Shown here one piece after another: positions 56,655-64,000 of a DNA stretch of 64,000 bases. The translations under genes and the position numbers were made by a program. Under the pieces are notes generated by a model, which saw only the letters and a list, made by a program, of their open reading frames with translations, did no database searches and was not told where the DNA came from. Source of the DNA: Capillimicrobium parvum (GTDB taxonomy: Bacteria; Actinomycetota; Thermoleophilia; Solirubrobacterales; Solirubrobacteraceae); the NCBI RefSeq assembly GCF_021172045.1, contig NZ_CP087164.1, forward strand, positions 2,604,001 to 2,668,000, in the 5' to 3' direction. Position 1 is the first letter of the stretch. The number at the start of each line of letters is the position of its first letter.

Positions 56655-57769
56655 GAGACGAGGCCGAGCAGGCGCTCGAGGTCGCGTTCGTCGTTCCAGG
56701 CGCCGACCGACGCACGGACGTACGGCCAGCCCGGCAGGTTGCGGATGACGATGCCGGCCTCGCCGGCGCGCGCCACGAACCCCGCCGGGTCGTCCTCGAC
56801 CCACGAGACGAGCGTCGTGCGCCCGCGCGGCGCCACCTCGCGGCCCCGCGCGCGCAGTTCGTCGACCAGCCACGAGGCGAGGCCGGCGGCGCGCTCGCCC
56901 GCGGCCTCCCACCCGAACTCCGCCATGAGCTCGTCGGCCGCGACCGCGGCGGCGGTGCCCTCGGGCGCGAGCGCCGAGGCGTCGTGGCGGCGGGCGTCGG
57001 GGTGCGGCTCGGCCGCGAGCCCCTGCGCGGCGTCTACGAGGTTCAGGTACGTCGGACCGATCGGCGGCAGCCGGTCCTGCCAGGACGGCGCGACGTAGAG
57101 CATCCCGCTGCCGATCGCCCCGCACATCCACTTCTGGCCGGCCGCGCCGTAGAACGTGCAGCCGAGCGCGTCGACGTCGACCGCGACCGCCCCGGCGCCC
57201 TGGGCGCCGTCGAGCAGCACCGGGACGCCGCTCGCCGCGACCTCGCGCAGCTCGGCCGGGGCGACCTCGCCGCCCACCCAGCTCACGTGCGAGCAGGCGA
57301 CCATGCGCGTCGCCGGCCCGACCGCCTCGGCCACGCCGGCGAACGGGACGATGCGCACGTGCGCGCCGGTGCGACGGTGCAGGGCGCCGAGCGGGCCGAG
57401 CAGGCCCGGATGCTCCTGGTCGCTCGTGATGACCTCGTCCTCCGGCCCGAGGTCCATCCCGGCGAGCACGCGGACCATGCCCTCGCTCGTCGACGTGGTC
57501 AGCGCGACGTTCTCCGGTGCCGTGCCGAGCCGGGCCGCGTACGCCGCCCGCTGACGCACCTGGAGCCCGAGCATGCGCTCGAAGAACGGGTGCGCGCGGC
57601 CGTGCGCGGCCCCGGCGTCGAGCATCGCGCGGGCCGCTTCGACGGTCGTGTCCGCGAGGGGCCCGCACGTGCCCGCGTTGAGGTATGCGATGTCCGAGCC
57701 GCCCTCGGCGCGCGGGCGCAGGACGGGGAAGTGGGCGCGGAGGCCGGCGGGCTCCATGAGGCCCGCCAC
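56651..57769 (-). CDS. Class V aminotransferase (cysteine desulfurase-like)
   Basis: 372 residues. PLP-binding pattern: IAYLNAGTCGPLADTTVEAA, ALTTSTSEGMVRVLAG, SDQEHPGLLGPL, VPVLLDGAQGAGAVAVD (PLP Asp) and FYGAAGQKWMCG with the Schiff-base Lys. The active-site Cys loop of true NifS is not evident, so it may be an isopenicillin-N-epimerase or egtE-like C-S lyase. GTG 57769 with GAGGGG upstream; ATG 57757 is possible. Forms a two-gene unit with the GNAT. Confidence 0.85.
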   Translation of the reverse strand: MAGLMEPAGLRAHFPVLRPRAEGGSDIAYLNAGTCGPLADTTVEAARAMLDAGAAHGRAHPFFERMLGLQVRQRAAYAARLGTAPENVALTTSTSEGMVRVLAGMDLGPEDEVITSDQEHPGLLGPLGALHRRTGAHVRIVPFAGVAEAVGPATRMVACSHVSWVGGEVAPAELREVAASGVPVLLDGAQGAGAVAVDVDALGCTFYGAAGQKWMCGAIGSGMLYVAPSWQDRLPPIGPTYLNLVDAAQGLAAEPHPDARRHDASALAPEGTAAAVAADELMAEFGWEAAGERAAGLASWLVDELRARGREVAPRGRTTLVSWVEDDPAGFVARAGEAGIVIRNLPGWPYVRASVGAWNDERDLERLLGLVS

Positions 57770-57805
57770 GCTACCCCTCTGCGCCTCCGCGAAGCAGTGC
57801 GACGG

Positions 57806-58402
57806 CTACTGCCCGCAGACGGGCCACTGGCCGGGCCCGGCCTGCGCGTAGAGGATCTCGGCGCGCCGGGTCTGCTCGGCGACCGACGCGGCGGCCGGAT
57901 CGCCGCTTCCGCCGACGGCCTGCCAGGTGGCGTAGGAGAACTGGTACATGCCTCGATAGGTGCCGCCTCCGCCGATGGCGCGCGGGTCGCCGCCCGACTC
58001 GCACTGGGCGATGGCGGCCAGATGGCCGGTCGGACCGCCGCCGCCGCCCGCGGCCGGAGCCGGGGCCGGCTTCGGCTTCGGCGGGCGGCGCAGGTCGTGG
58101 ATCGCGTTGCGCAGGCGCCGGTTGCTCCAGCTCGTCGTCGCCGCCGCCTTCGGCTTGTGGTCGTGGCGGCGTGCGGTGCGTTCGTACTGGGCGACGAGGC
58201 GGTCGCGGACGTGGCTGCGCATCTGCTGGCGCAGCGTCCGCTCGCCGGCGAACCGGGGCGTCAGGGCGTCTGGGGCGACGCGGGCGGCGGCCGTGGCGGG
58301 CGTGGCGGGGGCGGGGGTGCCGGCGTCGGCGGCGAACGCGATGGCGGTCGGCGTGCCGGCCGCGGCGGCGGCCGTCAGCGCGGCAAGGGCTCGGGTGCTC
58401 AT
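57806..58402 (-). CDS. Secreted Rpf/transglycosylase-like protein
   Basis: 198 residues. Signal peptide (AALTAAAAAGTPTAIAFA), a charged linker (QQMRSHVRDRLVAQYERTARRH) and a Pro/Gly-rich hinge. The C-terminal about 75 residues are a resuscitation-promoting-factor/transglycosylase domain: HLAAIAQCESGGDPRAIG with the catalytic Glu, GTYRGMYQFSYATWQAVGG and AEQTRRAEILYAQAGPGQWP. It cleaves peptidoglycan and would help cell growth or exit from dormancy. ATG at 58402 is fixed by the signal peptide. Divergent from thrS. Confidence 0.86.
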   Translation of the reverse strand: MSTRALAALTAAAAAGTPTAIAFAADAGTPAPATPATAAARVAPDALTPRFAGERTLRQQMRSHVRDRLVAQYERTARRHDHKPKAAATTSWSNRRLRNAIHDLRRPPKPKPAPAPAAGGGGGPTGHLAAIAQCESGGDPRAIGGGGTYRGMYQFSYATWQAVGGSGDPAAASVAEQTRRAEILYAQAGPGQWPVCGQ

Positions 58403-58562
58403 GGTCTCGAGTGGATTCCTCCTGCCGGGGCACAGCGGACGCAGGACGGCGCCTCGCGCACGGACCGGCACGGGTTGGGCGGCGCACGTGCAGCGACTTG
58501 GAGAACAGCGCGCAAGCCAGGCGCACGGCACCGGAACGCACCTCATGGTAGCCACTGTGGGA

Positions 58563-58574
58563 GAACGTACGTTC
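58563..58574. promoter_or_regulatory. Perfect GAACGTACGTTC palindrome, SOS-box-like
   Basis: The 12 bp self-complementary GAACGTACGTTC, followed by G, lies 20 bp before the thrS start and 160 bp from the divergent rpf-like gene. It fits the Gram-positive/actinobacterial LexA consensus CGAAC-N4-GTTCG at nine of ten fixed positions. Binding by LexA is inference. Confidence 0.45.
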
Positions 58575-58594
58575 GAGAAGTACCATCACGCGCC

Positions 58595-60523
58595 GTGCAC
58601 GTGACGCTTCCCGACGCAACCGAGCTGCAGCTCGACGACGGCGCGACCGGGGCCGACGCGGCCGCCGCGATCGGCGCCGGCCTGGCCCGCGCGGCGCTCG
58701 CCGTCAAGGTCGACGGCCGTGTCCGCGACCTCGCCGCGCCCCTGCCCGACAGCGCGGGGCTCGAGGTCGTCACGGCGCGCTCGCCCGAGGCGCTCGAGCT
58801 CATCCGCCACGACGCGGCGCACGTCCTGGCCACCGCCGTGCTCGAGCTCTATCCGGGCGTGAGGATCTCCATCGGCCCGCCGATCCAGGACGGCTTCTAC
58901 TACGACTTCGAGTTCCCGCCGGGCGTGACGATCTCGGAAGCCGACTTCCCGAGGATCGAGGCGAAGATGGCCGAGCACATCAAGGCCGCCGAGCCCTTCG
59001 TGCGCGAGGACGTCCCGGTCGGCCAGGCGCTCGAGCGCTTCGTCCGCGCCGACCAGCCCTACAAGGTCGAGCTCATCGAGGACCTCATCCGCAACGAGGG
59101 CGTCGAGACCGTCAGCCTCTACACGAACGGCCCGTTCACCGACCTCTGCCGCGGCCCGCACGCGCCGACGACGAAGACGATCAAGGCCTACAAGCTGCAG
59201 TCGGTCGCCGGCGCGTACTGGCGCGGCGACGCGAACCGCACGATGCTCACCCGGGTCTACGGCACCGCGTTCCTGAGCAAGGAGGACCTCGAGACGCACC
59301 TCGAGCGCCTCGAGCAGGCCCGCGCCCGCGACCACCGCAAGCTCGGCCGCGAGCTCGGTCTGTTCGAGTTCTCCGAGGTCAGCCCGGGCATGGCGTTCTG
59401 GCTGCCGCGCGGGACCTTCCTCTGGAACGAGCTCGTCGCGCTGACGCGCCACATGAACGCCGAGCGCGGCTACACCGAGGTCAAGACCCCGCAGCTCTAC
59501 GACAGCCAGCTGTGGAAGACCTCGGGCCACTGGGACAAGTACCGCGAGAACATGTTCATCACGGAGGCCGAGGACCGCCAGATGGCGCTCAAGCCGATGA
59601 ACTGCCCGGGCCACTGCCACCTGTACTCGATGCACCCGCACTCGTACCGCGACCTGCCGATCCGCTTCTCCGAGCCGGGGCTGCTGCACCGCTACGAGCC
59701 GTCCGGGACGCTCCACGGCCTGCTGCGCGTGCGCCACTTCGTGCAGGACGACGCCCACATCTTCTGCCGCGACGACCAGATCTTCGACGAGGTCATCGGC
59801 TGCATCGAGCAGGCGTTCGCGACCTACGCGATCTTCGGCTTCGACGTCAAGCTCGAGCTGTCGACCCGGCCCGACGAGCGCGTCGGCAGCGACGAGCTCT
59901 GGGACCGCGCGGAGGGGATCCTGCGCGACGCGCTGGAGAGCCGCGAGCTCGGCTTCGACGTCAACGAGGGCGACGGCGCGTTCTACGGGCCGAAGATCGA
60001 CTTCCACCTCACGGACTCGCTCGGCCGCTCCTGGCAGCTCGGGACGGTCCAGATGGACTTCAACTTCCCGGAGCGCTTCGGCCTCGAGTACCAGGGAGCC
60101 GACAACGCCGCGCACCGCCCGGCGATGATCCACCGGGCGATCCTCGGCTCGTTCGAGCGCTTCATCGGCCTGCTCATCGAGCACTACGCCGGCGAGTTCC
60201 CGGTGTGGCTGGCGCCCGTGCAGGGCATCGTCCTGCCGATCTCCGACCGCCATGCCGAGGCGGCCGCCGCCACGCGCGACGCGCTGCACGCGCTGGGCGT
60301 CCGCGCCGAGGTCGACGACCGCTCCGAGTCGATCGGGCGCCGCATCCGTGACGCCGAGCTGCAGAAGATCCCGTACATGCTCGTCGTCGGCGACCGCGAG
60401 ATCGAGGAGGGCTCCGTGGCCGTGCGCCGGCACGGCGAGGGCGACCTCGGCAGCGAGCTCATCGAGGCGTTCGCGCGACGCGTGACCGACGAGCGCCCGA
60501 TTGGCTACACTGGGCAGCGTTGA
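58595..60523 (+). CDS. thrS: Threonyl-tRNA synthetase
   Basis: 642 residues, full length, GTG start. N-terminal TGS domain; editing domain with HDAAHVLATAV and LCRGPHAPTT; class II core with MNCPGHCHLY (zinc Cys), YEPSGTLHGLLRVRHF (motif 2), DDAHIFC (zinc His) and GAFYGPKIDFHL. Motif 3 is near IHRAILGSFERFIGLLIEH, and the anticodon-binding domain is ISDRHAEAAAATRDAL onward. It charges tRNA-Thr in the cytosol. No T-box leader was recognised; the 192 bp upstream hold an SOS-box-like palindrome. IF-3 follows after 29 bp, a common thrS-infC arrangement. Confidence 0.97.
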   Translation: MHVTLPDATELQLDDGATGADAAAAIGAGLARAALAVKVDGRVRDLAAPLPDSAGLEVVTARSPEALELIRHDAAHVLATAVLELYPGVRISIGPPIQDGFYYDFEFPPGVTISEADFPRIEAKMAEHIKAAEPFVREDVPVGQALERFVRADQPYKVELIEDLIRNEGVETVSLYTNGPFTDLCRGPHAPTTKTIKAYKLQSVAGAYWRGDANRTMLTRVYGTAFLSKEDLETHLERLEQARARDHRKLGRELGLFEFSEVSPGMAFWLPRGTFLWNELVALTRHMNAERGYTEVKTPQLYDSQLWKTSGHWDKYRENMFITEAEDRQMALKPMNCPGHCHLYSMHPHSYRDLPIRFSEPGLLHRYEPSGTLHGLLRVRHFVQDDAHIFCRDDQIFDEVIGCIEQAFATYAIFGFDVKLELSTRPDERVGSDELWDRAEGILRDALESRELGFDVNEGDGAFYGPKIDFHLTDSLGRSWQLGTVQMDFNFPERFGLEYQGADNAAHRPAMIHRAILGSFERFIGLLIEHYAGEFPVWLAPVQGIVLPISDRHAEAAAATRDALHALGVRAEVDDRSESIGRRIRDAELQKIPYMLVVGDREIEEGSVAVRRHGEGDLGSELIEAFARRVTDERPIGYTGQR

Positions 60524-60552
60524 AGACTCTCGTGCATAACGGCCGCTTCTAG

Positions 60553-61212
60553 GTGCCGATCCCCCGCAGGTTCGACCGGCGCCCGCCGGAGCGCGACACC
60601 ACCCGGATCAACGAGCGGATCCGGGTCCCCGAGGTGCGACTCATTGACGAGTCCGGCCAGCAGGTCGGCGTCATGCGCACCGACGAGGCTCTGCGCTACG
60701 CGCAGGAGCGCGACCTCGATCTCGTCGAGGTGGCGCCCGAGGCGCGCCCGCCCGTGTGCCGCGTGCTCGACTACTCGAAGTACAAGTACGAGCAGGCCCA
60801 GAAGCAGAAGGCCGCGCGCAAGCACCAGCAGCAGATCACGATCCGGGAGATCAAGTTCCGGCCGAAGATCGCGCAGAACGACTACGACACGAAGAAGGGT
60901 CACGTCGTCCGCTTCCTCAAGCACAAGGACAAGGTCAAGATCACGATCATGTTCCGTGGGCGCGAGGTGGCGCATCCGGAGCGCGGCGTCATGCTGCTCG
61001 AGCGCCTGTCCGAGGAGCTCTCCGACCTCGCGGTCGTCGAGCAGCGCCCGATCCAGGACGGCCGCAACATGACGATGATGCTGGCGCCGTCGAAGGCGGT
61101 CCTCGCCGGGGAGTACGACGGCAACGGGGCCGGCTCGAAGGCGGAGGACGGGGCGGCCGCCGCCGAGCCCGAGCCCGAAGCCGACGCCAACGGCTCGTCC
61201 GCCAGCGCGTAG
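60553..61212 (+). CDS. infC: Translation initiation factor IF-3
   Basis: 219 residues. N-domain [18 protein letters not shown] with [20 protein letters not shown] and [16 protein letters not shown]; linker of Lys/Gln; C-domain with [39 protein letters not shown] and [13 protein letters not shown] 40-residue acidic Ala/Glu/Ser tail extends past the usual end. GTG at 60553 is used; infC often has an unusual start in other bacteria, so a downstream rare codon cannot be excluded. rpmI and rplT, usually next, are displaced by gadB on the other strand. Confidence 0.95.
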   Translation: MPIPRRFDRRPPERDTTRINERIRVPEVRLIDESGQQVGVMRTDEALRYAQERDLDLVEVAPEARPPVCRVLDYSKYKYEQAQKQKAARKHQQQITIREIKFRPKIAQNDYDTKKGHVVRFLKHKDKVKITIMFRGREVAHPERGVMLLERLSEELSDLAVVEQRPIQDGRNMTMMLAPSKAVLAGEYDGNGAGSKAEDGAAAAEPEPEADANGSSASA

Positions 61213-61244
61213 ACGCGGCCAGGCTGCGGCGCCCGCCGCCGTGC

Positions 61245-62618
61245 TCAATAGCCGTGCCCGCGGTGCACGGGCCGCTTGACCCGCTGGCCCGCGGCGCGCT
61301 TGCGCAGGTCGGCGATCGAGACGTGGATGTCGTCGGCCAGCGCGTCCGCGAGCTCGCGGCTCTGGTTGATCTTCACCATCATCCGCATGATCTGCTGACC
61401 CTCGTTGTCCGGCGGCATCTCGTAGGCGGGGACCATCCAGCCGCGGCGCTGGGCGAGCTCGCCGACGAGGTCCGTGCCGGTGAAGTCCTCCTCGTCGCGG
61501 ACCCGGGCGATGACGAGCGGCAGCCGCGGCTCGCCGGACAGCAGCTCGAGCGCGTCCTCCTCGCCGAGCCGCGCCGCGAGCGCGTCGCGGTTGGTGTTCA
61601 TCGCCCGCACGAGCGACGCGTAGCCCTCGCGCCCGAAGCGGATGAAGTTGTAGAACTGGGCGAGGATGAGCGCGGAGCTGCCGGAGAAGTTCAGCGTGAA
61701 CGTCGCGTCGCGCTCGCCGAGGTAGTCCTCGTAGAAGACGAGCTCCTCCGGCAGCTGCTCCTCGTCGCGGAACACGAGCCAGCCGACGCCCGGGTAGACG
61801 AGGCCGAACTTGTGGCCGGAGACGTTGATCGACTTCACCGACTCGAGGCGGAAGTCCCACTCGAACTCCGGATGCGAGAACGGGAACACGAACCCGCCGC
61901 TCGCGGCGTCGACGTGCATCGGGATGTCGAGGCCGCGCTCGGAGCGCAGCCGCCCGAGCAGCGCGTCGATGCCCAGGACGTCGTCGCACTCGCCGGTGAA
62001 CGTCGTGCCGACCACCGCGACGACCCCGATCGTGTTCTCGTCGATGTGCGGCTCGAGCTCGTCGGGCCCCACGACCGTGCGGCCGCGCGCGATCGGCACC
62101 TGGCGGGGCTCGACGTCGAAGTACCGGCAGAACTTGTCCCACACGACGTGGACGTCGGCGCCGTAGACCAGGTTCGGCTTGTCGGTCGCCTGTCCCGCCG
62201 TCTCGCGCGCCTTCTTCCAGCGCCACTTCATCGCCAGCGCCCCGAGCATCACGCCCTCCGACGAGCCGGCGCACGCGGTTCCGGGCGCCTCGGGCTCGCC
62301 GGGGCCGTTGTAGAGGTGGTGCAGCATGCGCACGCAGCGGTTGGCGATCTCGGCCGTCCGCGGATACTCCGCGTGGTCGATGAAGTTGCGGTGCAGGTTC
62401 TCGAGGATCACCGTCCGCGCCTCCGGCTCCATCCACGTCGTCACGAACGTCGCGAGGTTCTTCGACGGGTCGCCGTCGAGCAGCACCTCGCTCTGCAGGA
62501 TGTGCAGCGCCGCCCGCGGGGTGAGGCTGCCCTCGGGGATGCGGCGGACCGGCGCGGGCTGGGTGAGGTACTGCTCGGCCAGCGTGAGGCTGCCCGTGTC
62601 GGCTTCGGTTCCGGACAT
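61245..62618 (-). CDS. gadB: Glutamate decarboxylase
   Basis: 457 residues. PLP-dependent type II decarboxylase: SLTPRAALHILQSEVLLDGD, EYPRTAEIANRCVRMLHHLY, GTACAGSSEGVMLGALAMKW, HVDAASGGFVFPF and the Schiff-base Lys in SINVSGHKFG, then YPGVGWLVFRDE. It decarboxylates glutamate to GABA, consuming a proton, and may serve acid resistance or GABA metabolism. ATG at 62618 has GAGGAG 8-9 bp upstream. It stands alone on the minus strand between infC and rpmI, converging on infC after 32 bp. No antiporter gene is adjacent. Confidence 0.93.
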   Translation of the reverse strand: MSGTEADTGSLTLAEQYLTQPAPVRRIPEGSLTPRAALHILQSEVLLDGDPSKNLATFVTTWMEPEARTVILENLHRNFIDHAEYPRTAEIANRCVRMLHHLYNGPGEPEAPGTACAGSSEGVMLGALAMKWRWKKARETAGQATDKPNLVYGADVHVVWDKFCRYFDVEPRQVPIARGRTVVGPDELEPHIDENTIGVVAVVGTTFTGECDDVLGIDALLGRLRSERGLDIPMHVDAASGGFVFPFSHPEFEWDFRLESVKSINVSGHKFGLVYPGVGWLVFRDEEQLPEELVFYEDYLGERDATFTLNFSGSSALILAQFYNFIRFGREGYASLVRAMNTNRDALAARLGEEDALELLSGEPRLPLVIARVRDEEDFTGTDLVGELAQRRGWMVPAYEMPPDNEGQQIMRMMVKINQSRELADALADDIHVSIADLRKRAAGQRVKRPVHRGHGY

Positions 62619-62787
62619 TGCGTGCGCTCCTCGTGAGGGAAGGAGCGACGCTATCCGAGTGCGCGCCGGCGGGTCAGCCCTCGTCGAGTCGTGAGCCGGT
62701 GCGGGCAGCCGCGCCGGGCCTGGCCGGCCCGGCGCCGAGGACCCTCGCAGAGCCGCGCGCCGACTTTGCCATACTGTGCGACCGCTC

Positions 62788-62988
62788 ATGCCGAAGATGA
62801 AGACTCACTCGGGCGCGAAGAAGCGCTTCAAGCTGACCGCCAAGGGCAAGGTCAAGGCCCGCCACGCCATGACCAGCCATATCCTCGAGAAGAAGAACGC
62901 CAAGCGCAAGCGGCGTCTCGGGAACCCGGTCGTGCTCGCCAAGCAGGACGAGGCCCGCGCGAAGAAGCTGCTGGGGGTGGGCAAGTGA
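62788..62988 (+). CDS. rpmI: 50S ribosomal protein L35
   Basis: 66 residues, [20 protein letters not shown] onward, then [17 protein letters not shown], standard for bL35. ATG at 62788 gives the conserved start; the longer frame adds MRPL only. The stop overlaps the L20 GTG by 4 bp. Upstream 169 bp of divergent spacer to gadB must carry the promoter now that infC is separated; a CATACT/ATACTG element at 62770-62776 may be a -10. Confidence 0.95.
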   Translation: MPKMKTHSGAKKRFKLTAKGKVKARHAMTSHILEKKNAKRKRRLGNPVVLAKQDEARAKKLLGVGK

Positions 62989-63341
62989 CCCGCGTCAAGC
63001 GCTCCGTCGCCCGCAAGAAGCGCCGTGCCACGCTCGAGCGTGCGAAGGGCTTCCGCGGCGAGGCCAACTCGAACTACAAGCGGGCGAAGGAGGCTCTGCT
63101 CAAGGCGGAGTCCTACGCGTACCGCGACCGGCGCAACCGCAAGCGCGATTTCCGCCGCCTGTGGATCACGCGCATCAACGCGGCCGCGCGCCTGAACGGC
63201 ATGACCTACGGGCAGTTCATGCACGGCCTCAAGCTGGCCGGCATCGAGGTCGACCGCAAGGTCCTCGCCGACATCGCCGTGCGCGACGCCGACACGTTCC
63301 GACGTTTTGCCGAGGCCGCCCGAGAGGCGTCGGCTGCCTGA
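62985..63341 (+). CDS. rplT: 50S ribosomal protein L20
   Basis: 118 residues, GTG start giving [20 protein letters not shown], then [40 protein letters not shown] and [20 protein letters not shown], all standard bL20. Coupled to rpmI by a GTGA overlap. Followed by two hairpins: GCCTGAG/CTCAGGC across the stop (63336-63355) and the strong intrinsic terminator at 63377. Confidence 0.96.
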   Translation: MTRVKRSVARKKRRATLERAKGFRGEANSNYKRAKEALLKAESYAYRDRRNRKRDFRRLWITRINAAARLNGMTYGQFMHGLKLAGIEVDRKVLADIAVRDADTFRRFAEAAREASAA

Positions 63342-63376
63342 GCCTTCACTCAGGCAAGAACGACCGCAGACCTCGA

Positions 63377-63404
63377 GGGCGCCGCTGACACCGGCGCCCT
63401 TTTT
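63377..63404 (+). terminator. Intrinsic terminator after rplT
   Basis: GGGCGCCG (63377-63384) pairs perfectly with CGGCGCCC (63392-63399) around CTGACAC, followed by TTTTT at 63400-63404. It is the only hairpin in the window with a real T-tract. It ends just 7 bp before the next gene start. Confidence 0.9.
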
Positions 63405-63411
63405 GTTGCCC

Positions 63412-64000
63412 ATGACCGTGATCACCTCCCCCCACAACGAGAAGCTCAAGACGCTGCGCCGGCTGCAGCGCCGCCGCGACGGGCGCTTCGTCGCGGAGGG
63501 CGAGGACCTGCTCGCCGCCGCCGACGCGGCGGGGTGGGAGCCGCTGGAGCGCTTCGCCGCGGCGGGCAGCGGCCTGCCGGGCACCGAGGTCGAGGCGGAG
63601 GTGCTCGCGAAGGTGTCGGCGCTCGGCTCGGGCACGCGGGCGCTGGCCGTCTACCGCGAGCGGTGGGCGACCGCCCCCACCGGGCCCCGCTGCGTCGCGC
63701 TGTGGGGCGTCCGGGACCCCGGCAACGTCGGCACCGTGCTGCGCTCCGCCCTCGCCTTCGGAGCGGACTGCGTCGCGATCGGCCCCGGCACGGCGGACCC
63801 GTACGGCCCCAAGGCGGTGCGCGCCTCGATGGGCGCGCTGTTCGCCGTGCCGGTCGCCCGGGTCGAGGGCATCGCCGAGCTGCCGGGCGAGCGGATCGCG
63901 CTCGTCGCGCGCGCCGGTGCGCCGCTGGCCGCCACGGCCCCGTCGCCGGACTGCACCCTCGTCGTCGGCGCCGAGCGCGAGGGGCTGCCCGGCGACGTCG
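63412..64000 (+). CDS. TrmH/SpoU-family RNA 2'-O-methyltransferase (partial)
   Basis: 196 codons are present; the 3' end is beyond the window. The N-terminal domain opens VITSPHNEKLKTLRRLQRRR then RFVAEGEDLLAAADAAG, the substrate-binding region of RlmB/TrmH-like enzymes. The SPOUT fold has ALWGVRDPGNVGTVLRSALA (motif 1), GPGTADPYGPKAVRASMGAL (motif 2) and VVGAEREGLPGDV (motif 3). It methylates rRNA or tRNA ribose; which site is unknown. Genes of this type often sit before pheS in this region. The terminator lies only 7 bp upstream of the ATG. Confidence 0.9.
   Translation, partial: MTVITSPHNEKLKTLRRLQRRRDGRFVAEGEDLLAAADAAGWEPLERFAAAGSGLPGTEVEAEVLAKVSALGSGTRALAVYRERWATAPTGPRCVALWGVRDPGNVGTVLRSALAFGADCVAIGPGTADPYGPKAVRASMGALFAVPVARVEGIAELPGERIALVARAGAPLAATAPSPDCTLVVGAEREGLPGDV

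Noticed and set aside
56642-58595. Possible long N-terminal extension of ThrS
   Set aside because: The frame is open but Arg/Ala-rich and antisense to the GNAT, aminotransferase and Rpf genes; ThrS begins at VHVTLPDA with its TGS domain.
58586-60433. A 615-residue frame antisense to thrS
   Set aside because: thrS is unmistakable on the plus strand; the antisense frame shows no family and has shadow composition.
1-64000. Search for tRNA, rRNA, prophage, insertion sequences or attachment sites
   Set aside because: No cloverleaf, rRNA segment, transposase or integrase motif was recognised on either strand; a covariance-model tRNA scan and an IS search would be decisive.

Overview
The window is very GC-rich, with codon third positions almost all G or C. 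Genes are packed with 4-8 bp start/stop overlaps and use many GTG starts. Gene content is actinobacterial: an Rpf-like transglycosylase, TagGH-type export with several CDP-alcohol phosphotransferases, and an infC/rpmI/rplT region. My best guess is Actinomycetota, possibly the Solirubrobacterales/Thermoleophilia. That is inference from style and content; there is no rRNA gene in the window to anchor it.

Layout. (1) 1-12061 is a catabolic and uptake island. A minus-strand operon (FAH hydrolase, cupin, BKACE-type beta-keto acid cleavage enzyme, phosphate butyryltransferase, butyrate kinase) is divergent from a TetR regulator. A lipoprotein binding protein, a small secreted barrel-like protein, a second FAH hydrolase, an NMT1-like protein and a CUT2-like ABC transporter follow. 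A shared CGTATCG/CGCTCCGTTKCGTAT motif precedes both arms. (2) 12149-16103: a GntR regulator with a perfect 12+12 bp palindrome controls a divergent operon of an APH-fold kinase, an enolase paralogue with altered active-site residues, and a D-2-hydroxyacid dehydrogenase. (3) 16374-27416 is a mixed region: a secreted S1 protease with RTX tail, a disulfide oxidoreductase, a quinone oxidoreductase/deacetylase/SDR cluster, a glycosyltransferase-39 remnant, a repeat-rich anchored protein and a secreted nuclease with lamin-tail domain.

(4) 27483-42002 is a cell-surface glycopolymer locus. It has GT2 and GT4 enzymes, a sulfotransferase, a methyltransferase, two CDP-alcohol phosphotransferases, a nucleotidyltransferase, an sn-glycerol-1-phosphate dehydrogenase-like enzyme, another GT2, a TagG/TagH exporter and a GT-C-like membrane protein. 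Together they look like a teichoic-acid-like pathway that may build on glycerol-1-phosphate. (5) 42056-44853 holds a beta-propeller protein and an ArsR/cation-efflux pair beside a truncated efflux gene. (6) 44895-53132 is a second unusual cluster: a CDP-alcohol phosphotransferase fused to an LtaS-like sulfatase domain, converging on an operon of a dehydrogenase, PTPS/QueD-like protein, GT4, methyltransferase, UPF0104 membrane protein and RibD-like reductase.

(7) 53270-57769 carries a sulfotransferase, an acyltransferase, a crotonase, a GNAT and a class V aminotransferase. (8) 57806-64000 is housekeeping: Rpf-like protein, thrS, infC, gadB on the opposite strand, rpmI, rplT and a partial SpoU methyltransferase.

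The strongest candidates for undescribed biology are the enolase-paralogue operon, the glycerol-1-phosphate polymer locus, and the CDP-alcohol/sulfatase plus pterin-like cluster. No tRNA, rRNA, CRISPR array, insertion sequence or prophage was seen.
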